Of a stretch of 64,000 bases of DNA, positions 1 through 10,599 are shown in pieces; position 1 is the stretch's first letter, and each line of letters begins with the position of its first letter. A program made the translations under genes and the position numbers. The notes below the pieces were generated by a model. The model did not search any database, was not told the DNA's origin, and was given only the letters and a program-made list of their open reading frames with translations. Where the stretch lies: NCBI GenBank assembly GCA_033439765.1, contig JAULSN010000005.1, positions 3,177,001-3,241,000 on the forward strand. Reading direction: 5' to 3'. This DNA comes from Lasiosphaeria ovina. Taxonomy: Eukaryota; Ascomycota; Sordariomycetes; Sordariales; Lasiosphaeriaceae.

Positions 1-434
1 ATGAGTTCGGTAACGGTATCGCGCCATAGCGGTACGCGGTCGAAGTCGATGTAGAGATAGAGACCCTCGAGGTCCCTTCTCTAATGCGATGACGGGGTCG
101 CCTCTGGCACTTTTGGTGCATCCTGGAAGGTGACGGTAACATGCCACCTAACGTCCGGGCGACGTACTAATAGTCTAAGTGACCGTTTCTGAGGCTCGCC
201 TGGCCATTGTCTATAGGTCCGCCGTACAAACTCGACCACGTTCGGCGAGCGGAACCACTCGGGCCATTGCGTTCTCATCCATGTTTGTATCGTTGGGGGA
301 ATGAGGTCCAGAAGTGCGCCGTTAAGTCTCGCGGTGGGGCTGGACAAGAGACGTAGCCGGAGGATGTGGGTGTGGATGAGGTCAATAACGAAGGCGGTTG
401 CGACGACGAGGCGCGTCCCGAGCCAGAAGCGCAT
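1..434 (-). pseudogene. Unidentified membrane-anchored protein, interrupted, running off the left edge
   Basis: The reading frame starts at ATG 432-434 and runs leftwards for 117 codons to a TAG at 81-83. The same frame then continues without a stop to the window edge with protein-like sequence (GLYLYIDFDRV, LWRDTVTEL). The simplest reading is a CAG to TAG nonsense change, which fits the RIP-type changes seen elsewhere. An intron ending at this TAG is possible, but I found no good donor. The N-terminus has a hydrophobic stretch (about residues 5-20) that could be a signal anchor, followed by a basic segment. I do not recognise the family. Confidence is moderate that it is or was a gene and low on anything functional. 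Confidence 0.4.
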
Positions 435-1742
435 ATCGGAGATCCCGAGCGAATTCGATGGGACGACAAGGCCTTCTTCTGGAGCAGGATCGGAGAAGGA
501 GTCGGAGATGGCCCCGATCGTTGTTTAGAGTGATAGGCGGTAGGCTCGGGAGAGAGGCAATGGCTGAACTAAGGTCAAAGAAGCCAGGCGGCTGCTGGTA
601 ACTGGATGGCCGGGTCTGGGCGAGGATGGGAGTTGGTTTGTGGTAGCTCGATAATGTCGATAATAGAAGTGGACTGGAGGGTCATTTGAAGTGGATCGAT
701 TGACTTGGGCTGGTCGTTTGTCAAAATTGGGTCCTACAGACCACAGCTTAAAATGGATGAACCCAATTATGTGATTTTATGCACGGACTTATTGGGTAGG
801 GAGGATTCGTTCGAGCTTGGCATGCATTTTTGCCTGCCTTGTGCTAGCAAACACAGGGCGAAGTGTCACGTTGAATCCCTGCCCCAGCCGAGGGAAGCCA
901 GCCTTGTGATTGTCGGAAGTACCCTGCCATCAAACTGACTGAACGGCGGGCGGAATTCTCAGCCGCATGCAGAAAGCCCACAGGTATGCCAGCCACAGAA
1001 CCAGCCCTCCCATACCAACCGCAGATCAATGCTACATCTCGAGGTGTTTTCGTTCAAGAATGGCGAGTTTGACATACTGGTGCTCATATGCCCTTTAAGC
1101 TAACCGGTTCTCAGACCTTTCGTTAGGAACTTTCCAGGGTTCGAGATATCTCCCATAGAGCACGCCTCTCTCTGCATAAGGCACTAGTGGTGCCCTACAG
1201 GCGAGTCACCCGCCCGGTTCTAGCTCGGGGAAGCAGGGAGAGGCGCTCAGGTGACGAAATGCCGTCGGGAGAATCCATATACAGGACTGGGCGCAAACTG
1301 CAGTAGGCCGTGAGCATGTATGGCTAGGTGTAAGAACCCGCTTGCCAGCACATCCATAGATGGAAGCCACCATGCAAAGATTCACTTGGACTGTGTAGAG
1401 GCGTCTGACCGCACATTATATGCCAAAATCACAGCACTGCAGCGGCCCAATGAAGGATAAGAAGACAACGTCCTTTGCAGCCTAGGGGAAAGGTGTATTT
1501 GATCCGCTCTCCCAGTTTCTGCCTCTCGTCACAGCGCCCAGCCTTCCTATTACTCTAGTACTACGTACTAACGTTCCTGCTGAAATCCCGAACACGAGCA
1601 CCCCGCAAAATATATAGTATACCTTACTCACTACTTACTATTACTAAAATGGACGGCCATATTCTCATGTAAGTAATACCCCGGATCTTATATATACCTG
1701 TGGGGGTTAATATTTTATTAGGGAACTTGCCCTTCTTCAACA
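435..1742. other. Intergenic, no gene recognised
   Basis: Short ORFs occur on both strands (for example 705-938 +), but none has recognisable motifs or a convincing splice structure. Base composition is balanced and not RIP-like. Confidence 0.4.
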
Positions 1743-1909
1743 AGAGAAGAAGAAGAAGGAGAAGAAGGAGAAGGAGAAGGAGAAGGAGAAGGAGAAGGAG
1801 AAGGAGAAGGAGAAGGAGAAGGAGAAGGAGAAGGAGAAGGAGAAGGAGAAGGAGAAGGAGAAGGAGAAGGAGGAGAAGGAGGAGGAGGAGGAGGAAAAGG
1901 AGACAGAGA
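1743..1909. repeat. Purine microsatellite (GGAGAA)n
   Basis: About 165 bp of almost pure purine on the + strand. It begins as GAA units, becomes a regular 6-bp GGAGAA repeat and ends as GGA units. It creates an artefactual poly-Arg frame. Such polypurine tracts can form triplex DNA and usually vary in length between strains. Confidence 0.95.
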
Positions 1910-2166
1910 AAAATTGAGCGGAGGGGGGAACCGGGGGAGACTACTCTGCCAGTCTCTCGAATTAGTTATGTTAGCCTTCTACTAAGTAACTGCGCTGGGG
2001 GTTTCAATTCTGTGCCACCTGCTTACCATCTTTTCACCTCGTTGAGGGGAAAGTGTAGCAATGTGTATTTGCCAGCCAACGTTAACAAAACTCGAAGGAT
2101 CCGTCAGACTGTCTTTATCTCAAAATGATGCTTCCCGAGATCGGAAGCTCTCCTATCAGACTCACT

Positions 2167-2219
2167 CCCTCATTATATCCACCTTCGTCCTCCCCAACAA
2201 CCAGGATCTGCTCAACCTT
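2167..2219. repeat. 53-bp block repeated at 16526-16578
   Basis: This block matches 16526-16578 at 50 of 53 positions in the same orientation. On the minus strand both copies translate as KVE(Q/H)..LVVGEDEGG(Y/C)NEG, so the block may be a remnant of a coding segment shared with the unidentified minus-strand gene at 15.8-16.9 kb. Flanking sequence does not align. Confidence 0.75.
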
Positions 2220-2414
2220 GCTTGAATTGTTGTCTGTCTCTTTACCTCTCAAGTGGAAGACCAGACACATTCGCCGTTCGGTTAAGTTAGCTAGGATGGG
2301 AATGGTGCCAATGTACAGTTACACAACATTGACTGCACGCCTCACAGGGATAGTAGAGCCTGTACGGAGGATGGATCTTAAGACGCCCTGTAGCCTGCAG
2401 GATGCATGTTGCCC

Positions 2415-2438
2415 GGGGGGCGGGGGGCTGGGGGGCGG
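2415..2438 (+). other. G-run cluster (possible G-quadruplex)
   Basis: Three runs of six G, separated by C and CT, are followed by CGG within 24 bp. This is a strong G-quadruplex-like motif on the + strand, about 255 bp upstream of the zinc-finger gene start. Any regulatory role is a guess. Confidence 0.5.
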
Positions 2439-2692
2439 TGTCTTGTAGCTTGGCTGCTGGCCGTGGGCCAGACCTAGAATATATGCAGGCAGGAAAAAGC
2501 ATTTGCAAACCCAGCAAGGATTTGGGAGCCCCGGCGGTGTCCAGTCCAAATTTGCTAGGTGCAAACACTTGCTTCTCCTCGCTCCCTCAAGAAATAATCT
2601 TGCCCTCCTCCACACTTTTTGACCTGGTTACTCGTTTCCGTATCCATTGTGGCTTCTCTCTTCTCATCACAAAAAAGTAAGAAGTTGCTGCA

Positions 2693-3430
2693 ATGGTTAC
2701 GTCCCCCAGCTTGCGGAATCTCCTGAATCCGCTCGACGATACGGGCGGCCAGCCAAATCGCAACGCTCTGCCTAGCGGGTCGGATAATGATTTCATGTTT
2801 GTCACTACCTACACTCGTGAATAAAGCTCAGCACACAGGATTAACCATCTAGGATTAGGCTGCCCCTTCCAGTCTCTTCGGACAGCCCTCCCAACGACCC
2901 TAACGGCCCCGACACCTTGGACCGTTATCGCACGTTTGGAAAGACGGAGTTGGGCCCCAATGGATCTCCCGACGACCTCAATAACGTCGCTACTATCACA
3001 CCTCAGCCAGCGACTCCTGCGCTGGACGAGTAAGTAATTACCTGGGACAACGGCTCTGATATGGCCCCTACTGACCTGGGGTAATAGGTGTCAATGCCAG
3101 TACTGTGGGCGTTCGTTTCCGAAGAAGGAATTGAATGCACACCTTGGCAAGGCCTCCTGGACCTGTAAAATGCACGTCAACAAAGTAACGTATTACGACA
3201 GTTCCGATGGCATGGTAGTATGTTGTCTATGCGAAAAGCGCTTCCTGGATAGTTCAACTTGTCATAATCATTTGAGGGAGTATCATAATATTATTGGTGG
3301 TCGTGGATGCCGTGTAATGGCTACTCCCGTCTTTGAGAACTTTTTGGACCACCTTTTTCGCCGTCATTTATTGGGACGTAATTACTCGGTTAAGAAACTT
3401 CAGGAAAGTGGATGCTATATTCCGGAATAG
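2693..3430 (+). CDS. C2H2 zinc-finger protein, three exons
   Basis: Exons are 2693-2796, 2859-3029 and 3088-3430, giving 205 residues. Intron 1 (2797-2858) starts GTTTGT; an alternative acceptor at 2852 keeps frame. Intron 2 (3030-3087) has a perfect GTAAGT donor, a CTGAC branch-like site and a TAG acceptor. Exon 1-2 product is a Pro/Asp/Asn-rich, probably disordered region. Exon 3 encodes one degenerate finger (CQYCGRSFPKKELNAH...C..H, residues about 93-118) and one canonical C-x2-C-x12-H-x4-H finger (CCLCEKRFLDSSTCHNHLREYH). This suggests a small nucleic-acid-binding or transcriptional protein. Its start is chosen as the first ATG in frame with exon 1; upstream there is only the G-rich region. 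No paralogue name can be assigned. Confidence 0.72.
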
Positions 3431-3732
3431 GCAGGTAGAAATATTTAAAGAGTTGTTAGTCTAGTTCTGGGCAGTTGTGGCTCTGGTAGTTGGAAGCGCC
3501 CGCAGTCGAGGCACGCAGCAGGAAGGCTCCCGCGGTCAAGCAGTTGCACAGCACGTCTCACAAAGATAGGGTGGCGCGATGGAGGTTCTCGATTAAGTTT
3601 TCTTTTCGAGTAGGCCATGCAAAGATGGCCAAGGGACGGAGTAGGATTATAAGGTCTGGCTTTTTTGCACGGGTTCCATGGGTTCATGCATGAATACTTG
3701 CATCAACTGTCGGAAAGAATAGCCTCTCTCCT

Positions 3733-4197
3733 TTAACCGCCATTGACGGCGTGTCCTCGCACGAGGGCCATGTCCTTATTATGACTATCAATAAACCCGA
3801 TGAACTCGGCGATACGCTGGTCAGACCTGGACGAATCGATAAAAAGGTTCAGTTTAATAACGCAACGTACAAGCAAGCGATGCAGTGCTTCCAAAGAATT
3901 CACGGCGACGAGAACGAGGAGTCTAAGGAATTGGCGAAAGAGTTCGGCGGGAAGATTCCAGATGGGGCGTTCCCCATAGCCGATATCCAGGGCTTCTTAA
4001 TAGAAAATAAGAATGACTTAGCCCAAGCAATTGAGAACACAGATGGGTGGGTCTATTCTCAGCAAAAGGGGGTCTCGGCAGAAGGGGGGCTTCCAGGAAC
4101 TTCCGATTCTGGTGGCCATGGCGATGATATCCATGGTAGTGTCAGGCTAGAGAAGGACACGGCCTCCCCAAGCCCGATCGTTCCAAGCCTACCATAG
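3733..4197 (+). pseudogene. BCS1-like AAA ATPase, 3' half only
   Basis: The translated segment begins TAIDGVSSHEGHVLIMT and continues NKPDELGDTLVRPGRIDKKV. This is the sensor-1/second-region-of-homology part of the fungal BCS1-like AAA family (mitochondrial chaperone BCS1 relatives), including the arginine-finger region RPGRID. It is followed by the family's helical C-terminal part (QGFLIENKNDLAQAIE). The Walker A and Walker B regions that should precede it are absent. Upstream, matching sequence (SERIASLL) is in another frame and is then lost. I infer a 5'-truncated gene remnant, or the last exon of a gene too decayed to follow. The window ends with the 5' half of another member of this family (63690 onward, same strand). 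Confidence 0.75.
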
Positions 4198-4569
4198 CGC
4201 CAGTCGCAACAGGGCTCCAAATTTCTCACGATCCATCCCGTCTTTGGAGCCGACTGCTTAGTCGCAATATTGAAAGAAGACGGAGAGACGATAGCGACAG
4301 GTTCTGGCTAGGGCAAGCTGCGCGCAGTTCTTCCTTTCCTTCTTTCGTCTTGGTCTAGTCTTCAAGTAATATACGCACACAGCCAACTCTGAAGCATAAC
4401 TAAGGACTGGTATCCTCACACTTTCCTTATACGTACACAACTTCTGCTATTGCCTCGCTAAGACACTGCGTCTAATTCTTTGTTTCCTGCTACCCCAAGC
4501 GAGGATAACCGTTATGTGCTATATCTAGAATAAATAAGCCATCTGGCACTTCATGGCATGAATTGAGTG
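4198..4569. other. Intergenic 3' region
   Basis: Lies between the BCS1-like fragment and the 3' end of the JmjC gene. Nothing recognisable is present. Confidence 0.4.
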
Positions 4570-7320
4570 CTAAAGTAACTTGACTAGCTCCTCCAACCTA
4601 AGCTTAGCCAACTTCGAGTATGGCTGAGCTTCAAATGGCCTCTCTTGAAACTCGGAGCCAAAGATCCCTTCCTGAAAAGCTTTACCAACCTCGCATAAGC
4701 GCTGTAAATGCTCGACCTCTTGAAGCATATTACGGAACTTTGCAATGTCGGAGTTTTTCAGGTTACGTACATCCGACCTCTTCGTTCCTCCCTCACAATC
4801 ACTGAAAACAGGGGATAAAAAACAGAGAATTCCATCGAACGCATAGGCAGGGGCAGTACCACATAGACTATCCCATTTCTGATGGTTACTGAATTCCTTG
4901 ATGATTGTCTGCCGGTTCTTCCGGGTGTCTTCAAGCTTTCGGTGGTTTAGAATTATACTAATTGACTCTGAAGCGATGATGGTAACCTTGCGTTTGACAT
5001 TCCTTACAATGTTGATACAAGCTAGGATCTCTATCAAGGAAAACAGCTTCGAGTTCTCCCGAGAGGCCCCCATCACGGCGTCTAAGATTTCGAGGGAGGG
5101 GGATTTGCCGCATTTATCCATATGCGAGAGCTGCTTAAGCAAGCCGGAGCCCCTCTCGCTTCGCCATGCATGGACGACGGTCATAAACCGAAGGATCGCA
5201 TTCTGACTTGCCGCCTCATGGGCAAGGTTTACCGCCGGTTCGAAGGGCTTGTGTCTCTTGAGAGGGGATTCCAGCTGGCTAGCATGTGCCTTGCGTTTAG
5301 CGGGAACAAGTCGTTGAATCTTTGCGTGTTCCAAGTCGAAAAATCCACATTGAGAGCAGCAAGGTAGCATGCCCGGAATGGGATCCTCGTTAGGTAGTAC
5401 AAAATTTGTTGCGATCGCGAAGGAGGTGGTGTGATTGATGACAGTATGGTACTGTTTCGGCTTAGTTAAGACCATTTCTCCCGGACCAGAGCAGATAATA
5501 TCAAAATCGATGCCCTCTGCTCGTAGAATAGATGGAGGGAAAATGACTGAAGTGTGACGGAGGAACTGGTCGCAGTTGGGCTTGCATCTGGTAAGTCGTA
5601 CAACGAGAGCCTCGAATTTGCTAGTATGATAAGGTTTGACTAGAAGCCAGATCTTCCGGCCAAGAATCGTAAGGTTGAACGAGCGGGCTTTCGCATCCTC
5701 GCAATGGAACGCGGTCCCTGATGCCTCTTTACCTATATGCCCATAGACTGTAGTAACACCAGGGACGTCGCCAAGTTGACAAACTTTATCTCCAGAAGGG
5801 AATAGGAATTGGAGTGACGCAGCGGTAGATCCAGAGAGGGGACCGACATAATAAGGAATTGGTCCCTCCGGTAGGTTCTTGTACAGGTCCTCGAGGAATT
5901 GTTCTGCTTCCTCCACGGAAAGGTCCGAAAGGTCCGAAAGGTCCGAAAGGTCCGAAAGGTCGGGGAGTTGCAATTCTTTTACTGAACGAGCGTAAAGGCG
6001 CCAAATACCATCGACCAATTGATGTGTTACTTCGTATTGCCCATCAAGTTTGGATTTTCGTTTAGGCTGGAAAGTATTTACAAGTTCGGCGGAGGTGAAC
6101 CCTAGATCTTCGACTAACAACTTGCCGGAAAAGTCATTATTTTTGATGAAGGTTTCCAGTTTCTGAATTAGGTGTTGCCCTAAGTCCGAACGTCGGAGGG
6201 CGAATATGGGTTTGTGGGCATTATTGTAACTGGAACCATTGAGAGGAGTATTGGAAGCGGACGAGAGTGGTGTTATAGAAACGTTGCCTGTAGGAGGCGA
6301 GTTGACACTAGAAGAGTCGGCACTAGGCAACGCATTGTTGGAAGGAGAGTCGGCGCTAGGAGAGTCGGCGCTAGGAGAGTCTGTGCCAAGAGAGTCTATG
6401 CCATGAGAGCTAGCACTAGGCGACGGAGAGTCGGCGCCAGGAGAGTCGGCGCCAGGAGAGTCTGTGCTAGGAGAGTCTGTGCCATGAGAGCTAGTACTAG
6501 GCGACGCATTGCCGGCACTAGGAGAGTCGGCACCAGGAGAGTCGGCGCTGAGCGAAGGAGAGTCGGCACTGGGAGACTTGCTACTAGTGAAAAGAATACT
6601 GCTGGTGGAAAGAGTATTGCTAGTGGAAGGGGGATTGCTGCCGGTGGAAAGAGAGCCTATACAGAGAGAAGGCTCGGTATTGGCAGGCGACTGAACGATG
6701 GATGGGGGGGAGTTGAGGCTAGAAGACGCGGAATCAGGAGGTATACTGCCGCTCGAAGGAATGTTGCCGGTGTTTGGGTCGGTCCCAGGAGAGCCGGCGT
6801 TTGGAATGGTATTACTCCTAGAAGGAGAGCCTGAACGAGAAGACTCGCCACCGAGGGAAGTACCGCTAGGTGACTTATTGCTGATGTGGGAAGAGTTTGT
6901 ACTAGAAAACGAGACACTTGGAGCGGCGTTGCTAGTTGGAGGAATGTTGGCGGCAGTATGAGGGTTGGCACTGGGTAACGTATTGCGAACGGGAAGACAG
7001 GTATTGCTGGTGGAAGAAATGTTGTCGCTACGAGAGAGTCTGGCATTTGGTAAGGCATGGCGATAGCCAGCGTTTCCCGCGGCATAACCTCTAAGAACCC
7101 CGTCAAATTCTGCTAAACGCTTCTCAAACGTATATAGCGCTTCCTGTATAAGGATCTCGGGGCTCTTTGTGTTGGGAATTCCGTGCTGCCGCCTTGACTT
7201 TTGTTGCGTTTTAGGTTGACGGGGTCTAGCATCTAAAGACTTGACGAGAGACTTGAAGAGAGACTTGAGAATTTGACAATCATTCTGTAGATCCTGTAAT
7301 GAGGCCTGTAGATTCTCCAT
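4570..7320 (-). CDS. JmjC-domain protein with Ser-rich repeat region
   Basis: A single uninterrupted 916-residue frame from ATG 7318-7320. Residues 1-30 look coiled-coil. Residues about 105-365 are Ser/Pro/Asn-rich, with repeats of DSPGA/DSPSA and NTLPSAN-type units. Residues about 453-467 are five LSD triplets. The JmjC domain spans about 500-650: His539 and Glu541 in FHCED and His625 in KQYHTVINH form the expected Fe(II) triad, and the motif NLTILGRKIWLLVKP is typical of cupin-fold JmjC hydroxylases/demethylases. A CCSQC cluster follows it. The family uses Fe(II)/2-oxoglutarate to hydroxylate or demethylate proteins, often histones. The substrate here is unknown. No RIP stops, so the gene looks intact although it lies 270 bp from a transposon. 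Confidence is high for the domain and low for the substrate. Confidence 0.9.
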   Translation of the reverse strand: MENLQASLQDLQNDCQILKSLFKSLVKSLDARPRQPKTQQKSRRQHGIPNTKSPEILIQEALYTFEKRLAEFDGVLRGYAAGNAGYRHALPNARLSRSDNISSTSNTCLPVRNTLPSANPHTAANIPPTSNAAPSVSFSSTNSSHISNKSPSGTSLGGESSRSGSPSRSNTIPNAGSPGTDPNTGNIPSSGSIPPDSASSSLNSPPSIVQSPANTEPSLCIGSLSTGSNPPSTSNTLSTSSILFTSSKSPSADSPSLSADSPGADSPSAGNASPSTSSHGTDSPSTDSPGADSPGADSPSPSASSHGIDSLGTDSPSADSPSADSPSNNALPSADSSSVNSPPTGNVSITPLSSASNTPLNGSSYNNAHKPIFALRRSDLGQHLIQKLETFIKNNDFSGKLLVEDLGFTSAELVNTFQPKRKSKLDGQYEVTHQLVDGIWRLYARSVKELQLPDLSDLSDLSDLSDLSVEEAEQFLEDLYKNLPEGPIPYYVGPLSGSTAASLQFLFPSGDKVCQLGDVPGVTTVYGHIGKEASGTAFHCEDAKARSFNLTILGRKIWLLVKPYHTSKFEALVVRLTRCKPNCDQFLRHTSVIFPPSILRAEGIDFDIICSGPGEMVLTKPKQYHTVINHTTSFAIATNFVLPNEDPIPGMLPCCSQCGFFDLEHAKIQRLVPAKRKAHASQLESPLKRHKPFEPAVNLAHEAASQNAILRFMTVVHAWRSERGSGLLKQLSHMDKCGKSPSLEILDAVMGASRENSKLFSLIEILACINIVRNVKRKVTIIASESISIILNHRKLEDTRKNRQTIIKEFSNHQKWDSLCGTAPAYAFDGILCFLSPVFSDCEGGTKRSDVRNLKNSDIAKFRNMLQEVEHLQRLCEVGKAFQEGIFGSEFQERPFEAQPYSKLAKLRLEELVKLL
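5920..5962. repeat. 9-bp tandem repeat encoding LSD triplets
   Basis: Five copies of GGTCCGAAA in tandem, in frame with the JmjC gene, encode repeated Leu-Ser-Asp. Copy number would change protein length by three residues per unit. Confidence 0.9.
6300..6580. repeat. 15/18-bp degenerate tandem repeats in the JmjC gene
   Basis: Repeats of GAGAGTCGGCGCTAG type encode DSPSA/DSPGA on the minus strand. They form the core of the low-complexity region. All variants keep frame, which suggests length change is tolerated while the frame is maintained. Confidence 0.85.
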
Positions 7321-7590
7321 TGGGGCAAACTATCGAATTAACGCTGAAGATCACGATGGCGCAGGTGGGGGGAGGTGGACAAGCCGTCCGAGAACAAGAT
7401 CCGGTGGTGTTACGCACACAGAGAGGATACTAATGAAAATGAAAAGGAGCCTCTGTTATACGGGGAAAGCTCCAGAGCTGGGCTGTGCCAAGGTACTGAG
7501 GGGGCCCACCCACAGACAGTTGGCGCCAGATCACACGAAAGGACTGATCGGTGGGTCTCCCAGTCATGGTCCTAGCGCCAATTCTCACTA
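7321..7590. other. Intergenic, left flank of the mariner-like element
   Basis: Upstream region of the JmjC gene. It ends in TA (7589-7590), the target dinucleotide of the element that follows. No gene seen. Confidence 0.4.
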
Positions 7591-7663
7591 CTGTGCCTTG
7601 CAAACGCCAGTTTACGATCCACTTTTGGCGCTAGAGGGCCAACATTCGCAACCGGGCCACGAT
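7591..7663 (+). repeat. Left terminal inverted repeat of the mariner-like element
   Basis: Begins CTGTGCCTTGCAAACGCCAG directly after TA. It matches the reverse complement of 15321-15392 over about 72 bp, with a few differences near the inner end. Confidence 0.9.
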
Positions 7664-7998
7664 TTTTGACACGCGCGCCATCCAACAATGGCACAATTAC
7701 TACATTCGAGGCCATTTTCTTCGTCAAAACGCACTACATAGAGCCAAAAAGTAGCTCATTCGAAAGCCCTGAGCCAGACGCACATTGCCCGTGTGTCTTT
7801 TACCATGGTGCGGTACTTGAACCGCGACCAACGCGCATCGGCGTATTGCATGCTCGTAGGTAACGAATATCCCCGGGCCATTGCAGCCGCCCTGTAAATC
7901 TCCCTCGTCTACGTATATAAGCTGAAGAGGCGGTATTTGGCCTCTAGTGATCCTTTTACTGAAGCAAGAAGCTGATTCAACGCCGTTATACTGAAGGA

Positions 7999-8910
7999 AT
8001 GGGCTATGGAGGTAAGTCTAAGACTCTCTATACAATTCCCGGCGTAACTGACCATAACAAGAAGCTCTTAGACTTACTAAAAGACAAGCCCGACCTATAC
8101 CTCGATGAACTATAGTGGTTCCTAGTCCTCGAATACGATATTTACGTACAACCTTATACTATAAGCCGGCACCTCGCGCAGGCTCAGTGGACCAATAAGC
8201 GGTTGGAGTATAGGGCTGCCCAACGGAGCGAGCCTCTCAGGCTTGACTAGCTACGTAAGGTATCTATATTTACGGCGGAAATATATATCTTTTATAACGA
8301 ATCCGGTACTAATCGAAGGAATAGTGCTCGAAGGACTAGGTGGGCGCCGCGAGGTACGGTACCGTAGATATCAATAATACTAAGGCGAGGAAATCGTCAC
8401 TACTTATTACTGGCGATTATAATAGACGGCCTATTAGAGTTACTAGTATATAAGGGCATAATAGCCGCGGATAGCTTCGTTACGTAGCTTAAGAATAACC
8501 TATTACCGAAGATGAATCCTTTCCCGGTGAAGAATAGTATACTTATAATGGATAACGTATCCTTCTATTACGACCCGCGCGTATATCTAGTATGCCGCCG
8601 GTACGGTGTATTATTATAGTTCTTACCTCTATACTCGCCGGATTTTAATCCTATCGAGGTATACTTCGGGGACGTTAAAAGCTTTATTCGCTGGTATTAC
8701 TAATAGAGCGACGGCGATGCCCTTACGGAGGAAGAGTTCAAGGTATTCCTTAATAACGCCATACGCGAAGTAGGGGATAGGGTTCATACGGTACGAGGGT
8801 ACTTTAAGGTAGCGTATTTAGTATCGAGAGAGGAAGAGTATAGTATTAACTATAGTATATTATATTTAGTATATTTAGCTAAGTATATACGGACCGGAGA
8901 TATAGGTTAA
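7999..8910 (+). pseudogene. Tc1/mariner DDE transposase, RIP-inactivated
   Basis: The frame from ATG 7999 reads KKLLDLLKDKPDLYLDEL*WFL, then ERSEPLRLDWL-like, IFYNESG, ILIMDNVSFYYDPRV and LPLYSPDFNPIEVYFGD. This is the DDE_3 core of Tc1/mariner transposases, which cut and paste DNA at TA sites. The first catalytic Asp (normally FVDESG) is Asn here, as expected from a RIP-type G to A change. The second Asp and third acidic residue (PIE) remain. At least five in-frame TAG/TAA codons stand where Gln or Trp is expected. A TATA-like ACGTATATAAG lies about 85 bp upstream. It is clearly dead. Confidence 0.88.
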
Positions 8911-8949
8911 GCCGTATATAATTAGGTATTAAACCTAACTTCTTTTCTT

Positions 8950-10594
8950 AACTTCTTCCTTATTTATTTAGTCTCGCTCCCTACTTTACTACCCGGCCTT
9001 AAAGTAAACTCTAGAGTACTGGCATCGCCGGTATCGAGGTTATCGAGGTTATCGCCGTTATCGTTATCGAGAAGAGGGTCCGAAGGAGGGTTCAAGGGCC
9101 GGTCGTTAAGAAGGGAGGCTCCTATAGGGACTTATATCCGTAATAGTAATACTATTTATACGTAAATATTAGTTAGGTTTACCTAGGTAGTAGGAATGTA
9201 ACTTACCCCGAAACGATATTAAGGAAAGGACCGATACCGTATTACTCTCTCGATCCTCGAAAAGTTCGGCTTTAATCTTTAGGAATCCCTTTATAGACTA
9301 CCTGAATAAGTTTATATATTCTAAGGGTATTTCCAAACCCTAGAACCATAATACCGGGAGCCGGGAAATATCGCCCGGTACGCGACCTTCTTCGCCGAGC
9401 CGGCGTTTAATATTATATATAGACTGCCGTAGGGTAGGTCGCCCGGTATAATAAGTCCGAATAAAATGGCGGTATAAGTCGGTAATATCCTCACGAGGGT
9501 CCAGGTCGGCCGGCGGCGTAGGTGGCGATAACGACCTAATTAGTATGCCGTACTACGTAGGGCGTAGGCTAGACCGGCTTATATATAACGGCGGCCCGGC
9601 GACCGAGGGTAACTAAGAGTTATATTATAAGCCGTAATAATTACCTTATAGTAATACGTAAGACGGAGGGTAAGAGGGTGCGTAAATAGAGGGCGCGTAA
9701 GTAGAGGGCGCGTAAGTAGAGGGTGCGTAAGTAGAGGGCGCGTAAATAGAGGGTGCGTAAGTAGAGGGTATCGCCTAATTACCTAGCTACCGTACCTCGC
9801 CGGCGTTATTACTATTGTGATTCGCGTTAATATTCATAACGATTTGAGGCACCTACGGTATATAACTAGCTTTCGGTCGTCTTCCTAAGAGGTTCGGGTT
9901 CTATTTAGGATAACTGCCGGGTATGCCGGGCCCGGCTTAAGCCTCCCGGGCTGCCTGGCGTACGTTGTCCGCCTCCTTCCACTTATTATGGAGGTACTAC
10001 GGCGGCGCCGACGTTATAGCCCGGTTGAGGGCGATCTCGTCTACCTACTTATGAATATCTTTAGCCGATACGTTGCGATATATAGTTATACCGTCGTTAA
10101 TAAAATACTACTAGTAAGTCTAGTTCTATAGGTAATTCTTATATACTAAACCGAGGTTATACTTCTATAGCTTCTGGAGAGTAAGGTAGTTTAATATTGT
10201 TTTCGGTCCTTTGGCTGCCTTACGAATATGCCGGTTTTCGATGACCTTTTCTATCTCTATTATTATTAACTTACGGGGAGTCTTCGGCTTCGAAGGAGTA
10301 GCGGGCGTAAAGTATTAATAAGTAGCCTAACTAGAGAGGTGATCGCCAAATAGGTTCTTTCGTACTAAGTATATAGTAGTAGGAGTGTTCGAAATAGCTG
10401 GTATACTAGGTATACGGTTATTAAATATACTCGGTATAGATCGCGAAGGCGGTATTATAGCGGGAGGTAGGTCGAGGGTATATAGGTATATAAGGTTAAG
10501 GTAGAATATAGTCGACTTAGAGGGTAAAAGACTTCGAATAATAGCTATAATATTAATTAGTCGAGCTAGAAAGGAAGCACTTCCTTTCGCCGGC
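8950..10594 (-). pseudogene. Second ORF of the mariner-like element, C-terminal part
   Basis: Read on the minus strand from the Copia insertion leftwards, one frame gives long protein-like sequence broken only by TAG/TAA codons: LVRKNLFGDHLSS, KPKTPRKLIIIEIEKVIENRH, VSAKDIHKWVDEIALNRAI, LHNKWKEADNVRQAAREAQAGP. It then runs through a run of STYAP repeats. It is the continuation of the ORF that starts at 15237. I recognise no domain. The basic N-terminus and the helical middle could be DNA-binding, which is inference only. Convergent with the transposase. Frame continuity after mentally reversing RIP-type stops is the evidence that it once coded. Confidence 0.6.
9674..9768. repeat. 15-bp tandem repeat (STYAP units)
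   Basis: About six copies of GTAAGTAGAGGGCGC-type units. On the minus strand they encode Ser-Thr-Tyr-Ala-Pro or Ser-Ile-Tyr-Ala-Pro in frame with the second ORF of the element. Confidence 0.85.
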
Positions 10595-10599
10595 GTATA

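Noticed and set aside
1700..2128. 142-codon frame with a long poly-Arg stretch
   Set aside because: It is a by-product of the (GGAGAA)n microsatellite. No protein-like sequence on either side.
6214..6834. 206-codon Arg/Val/Gly-rich + frame
   Set aside because: Antisense of the Ser-rich repeat region of the JmjC gene; low-complexity artefact.
9674..9768. CRISPR-like regular repeats
   Set aside because: Repeats are contiguous 15-mers without spacers, in a fungal genome, and encode STYAP units.
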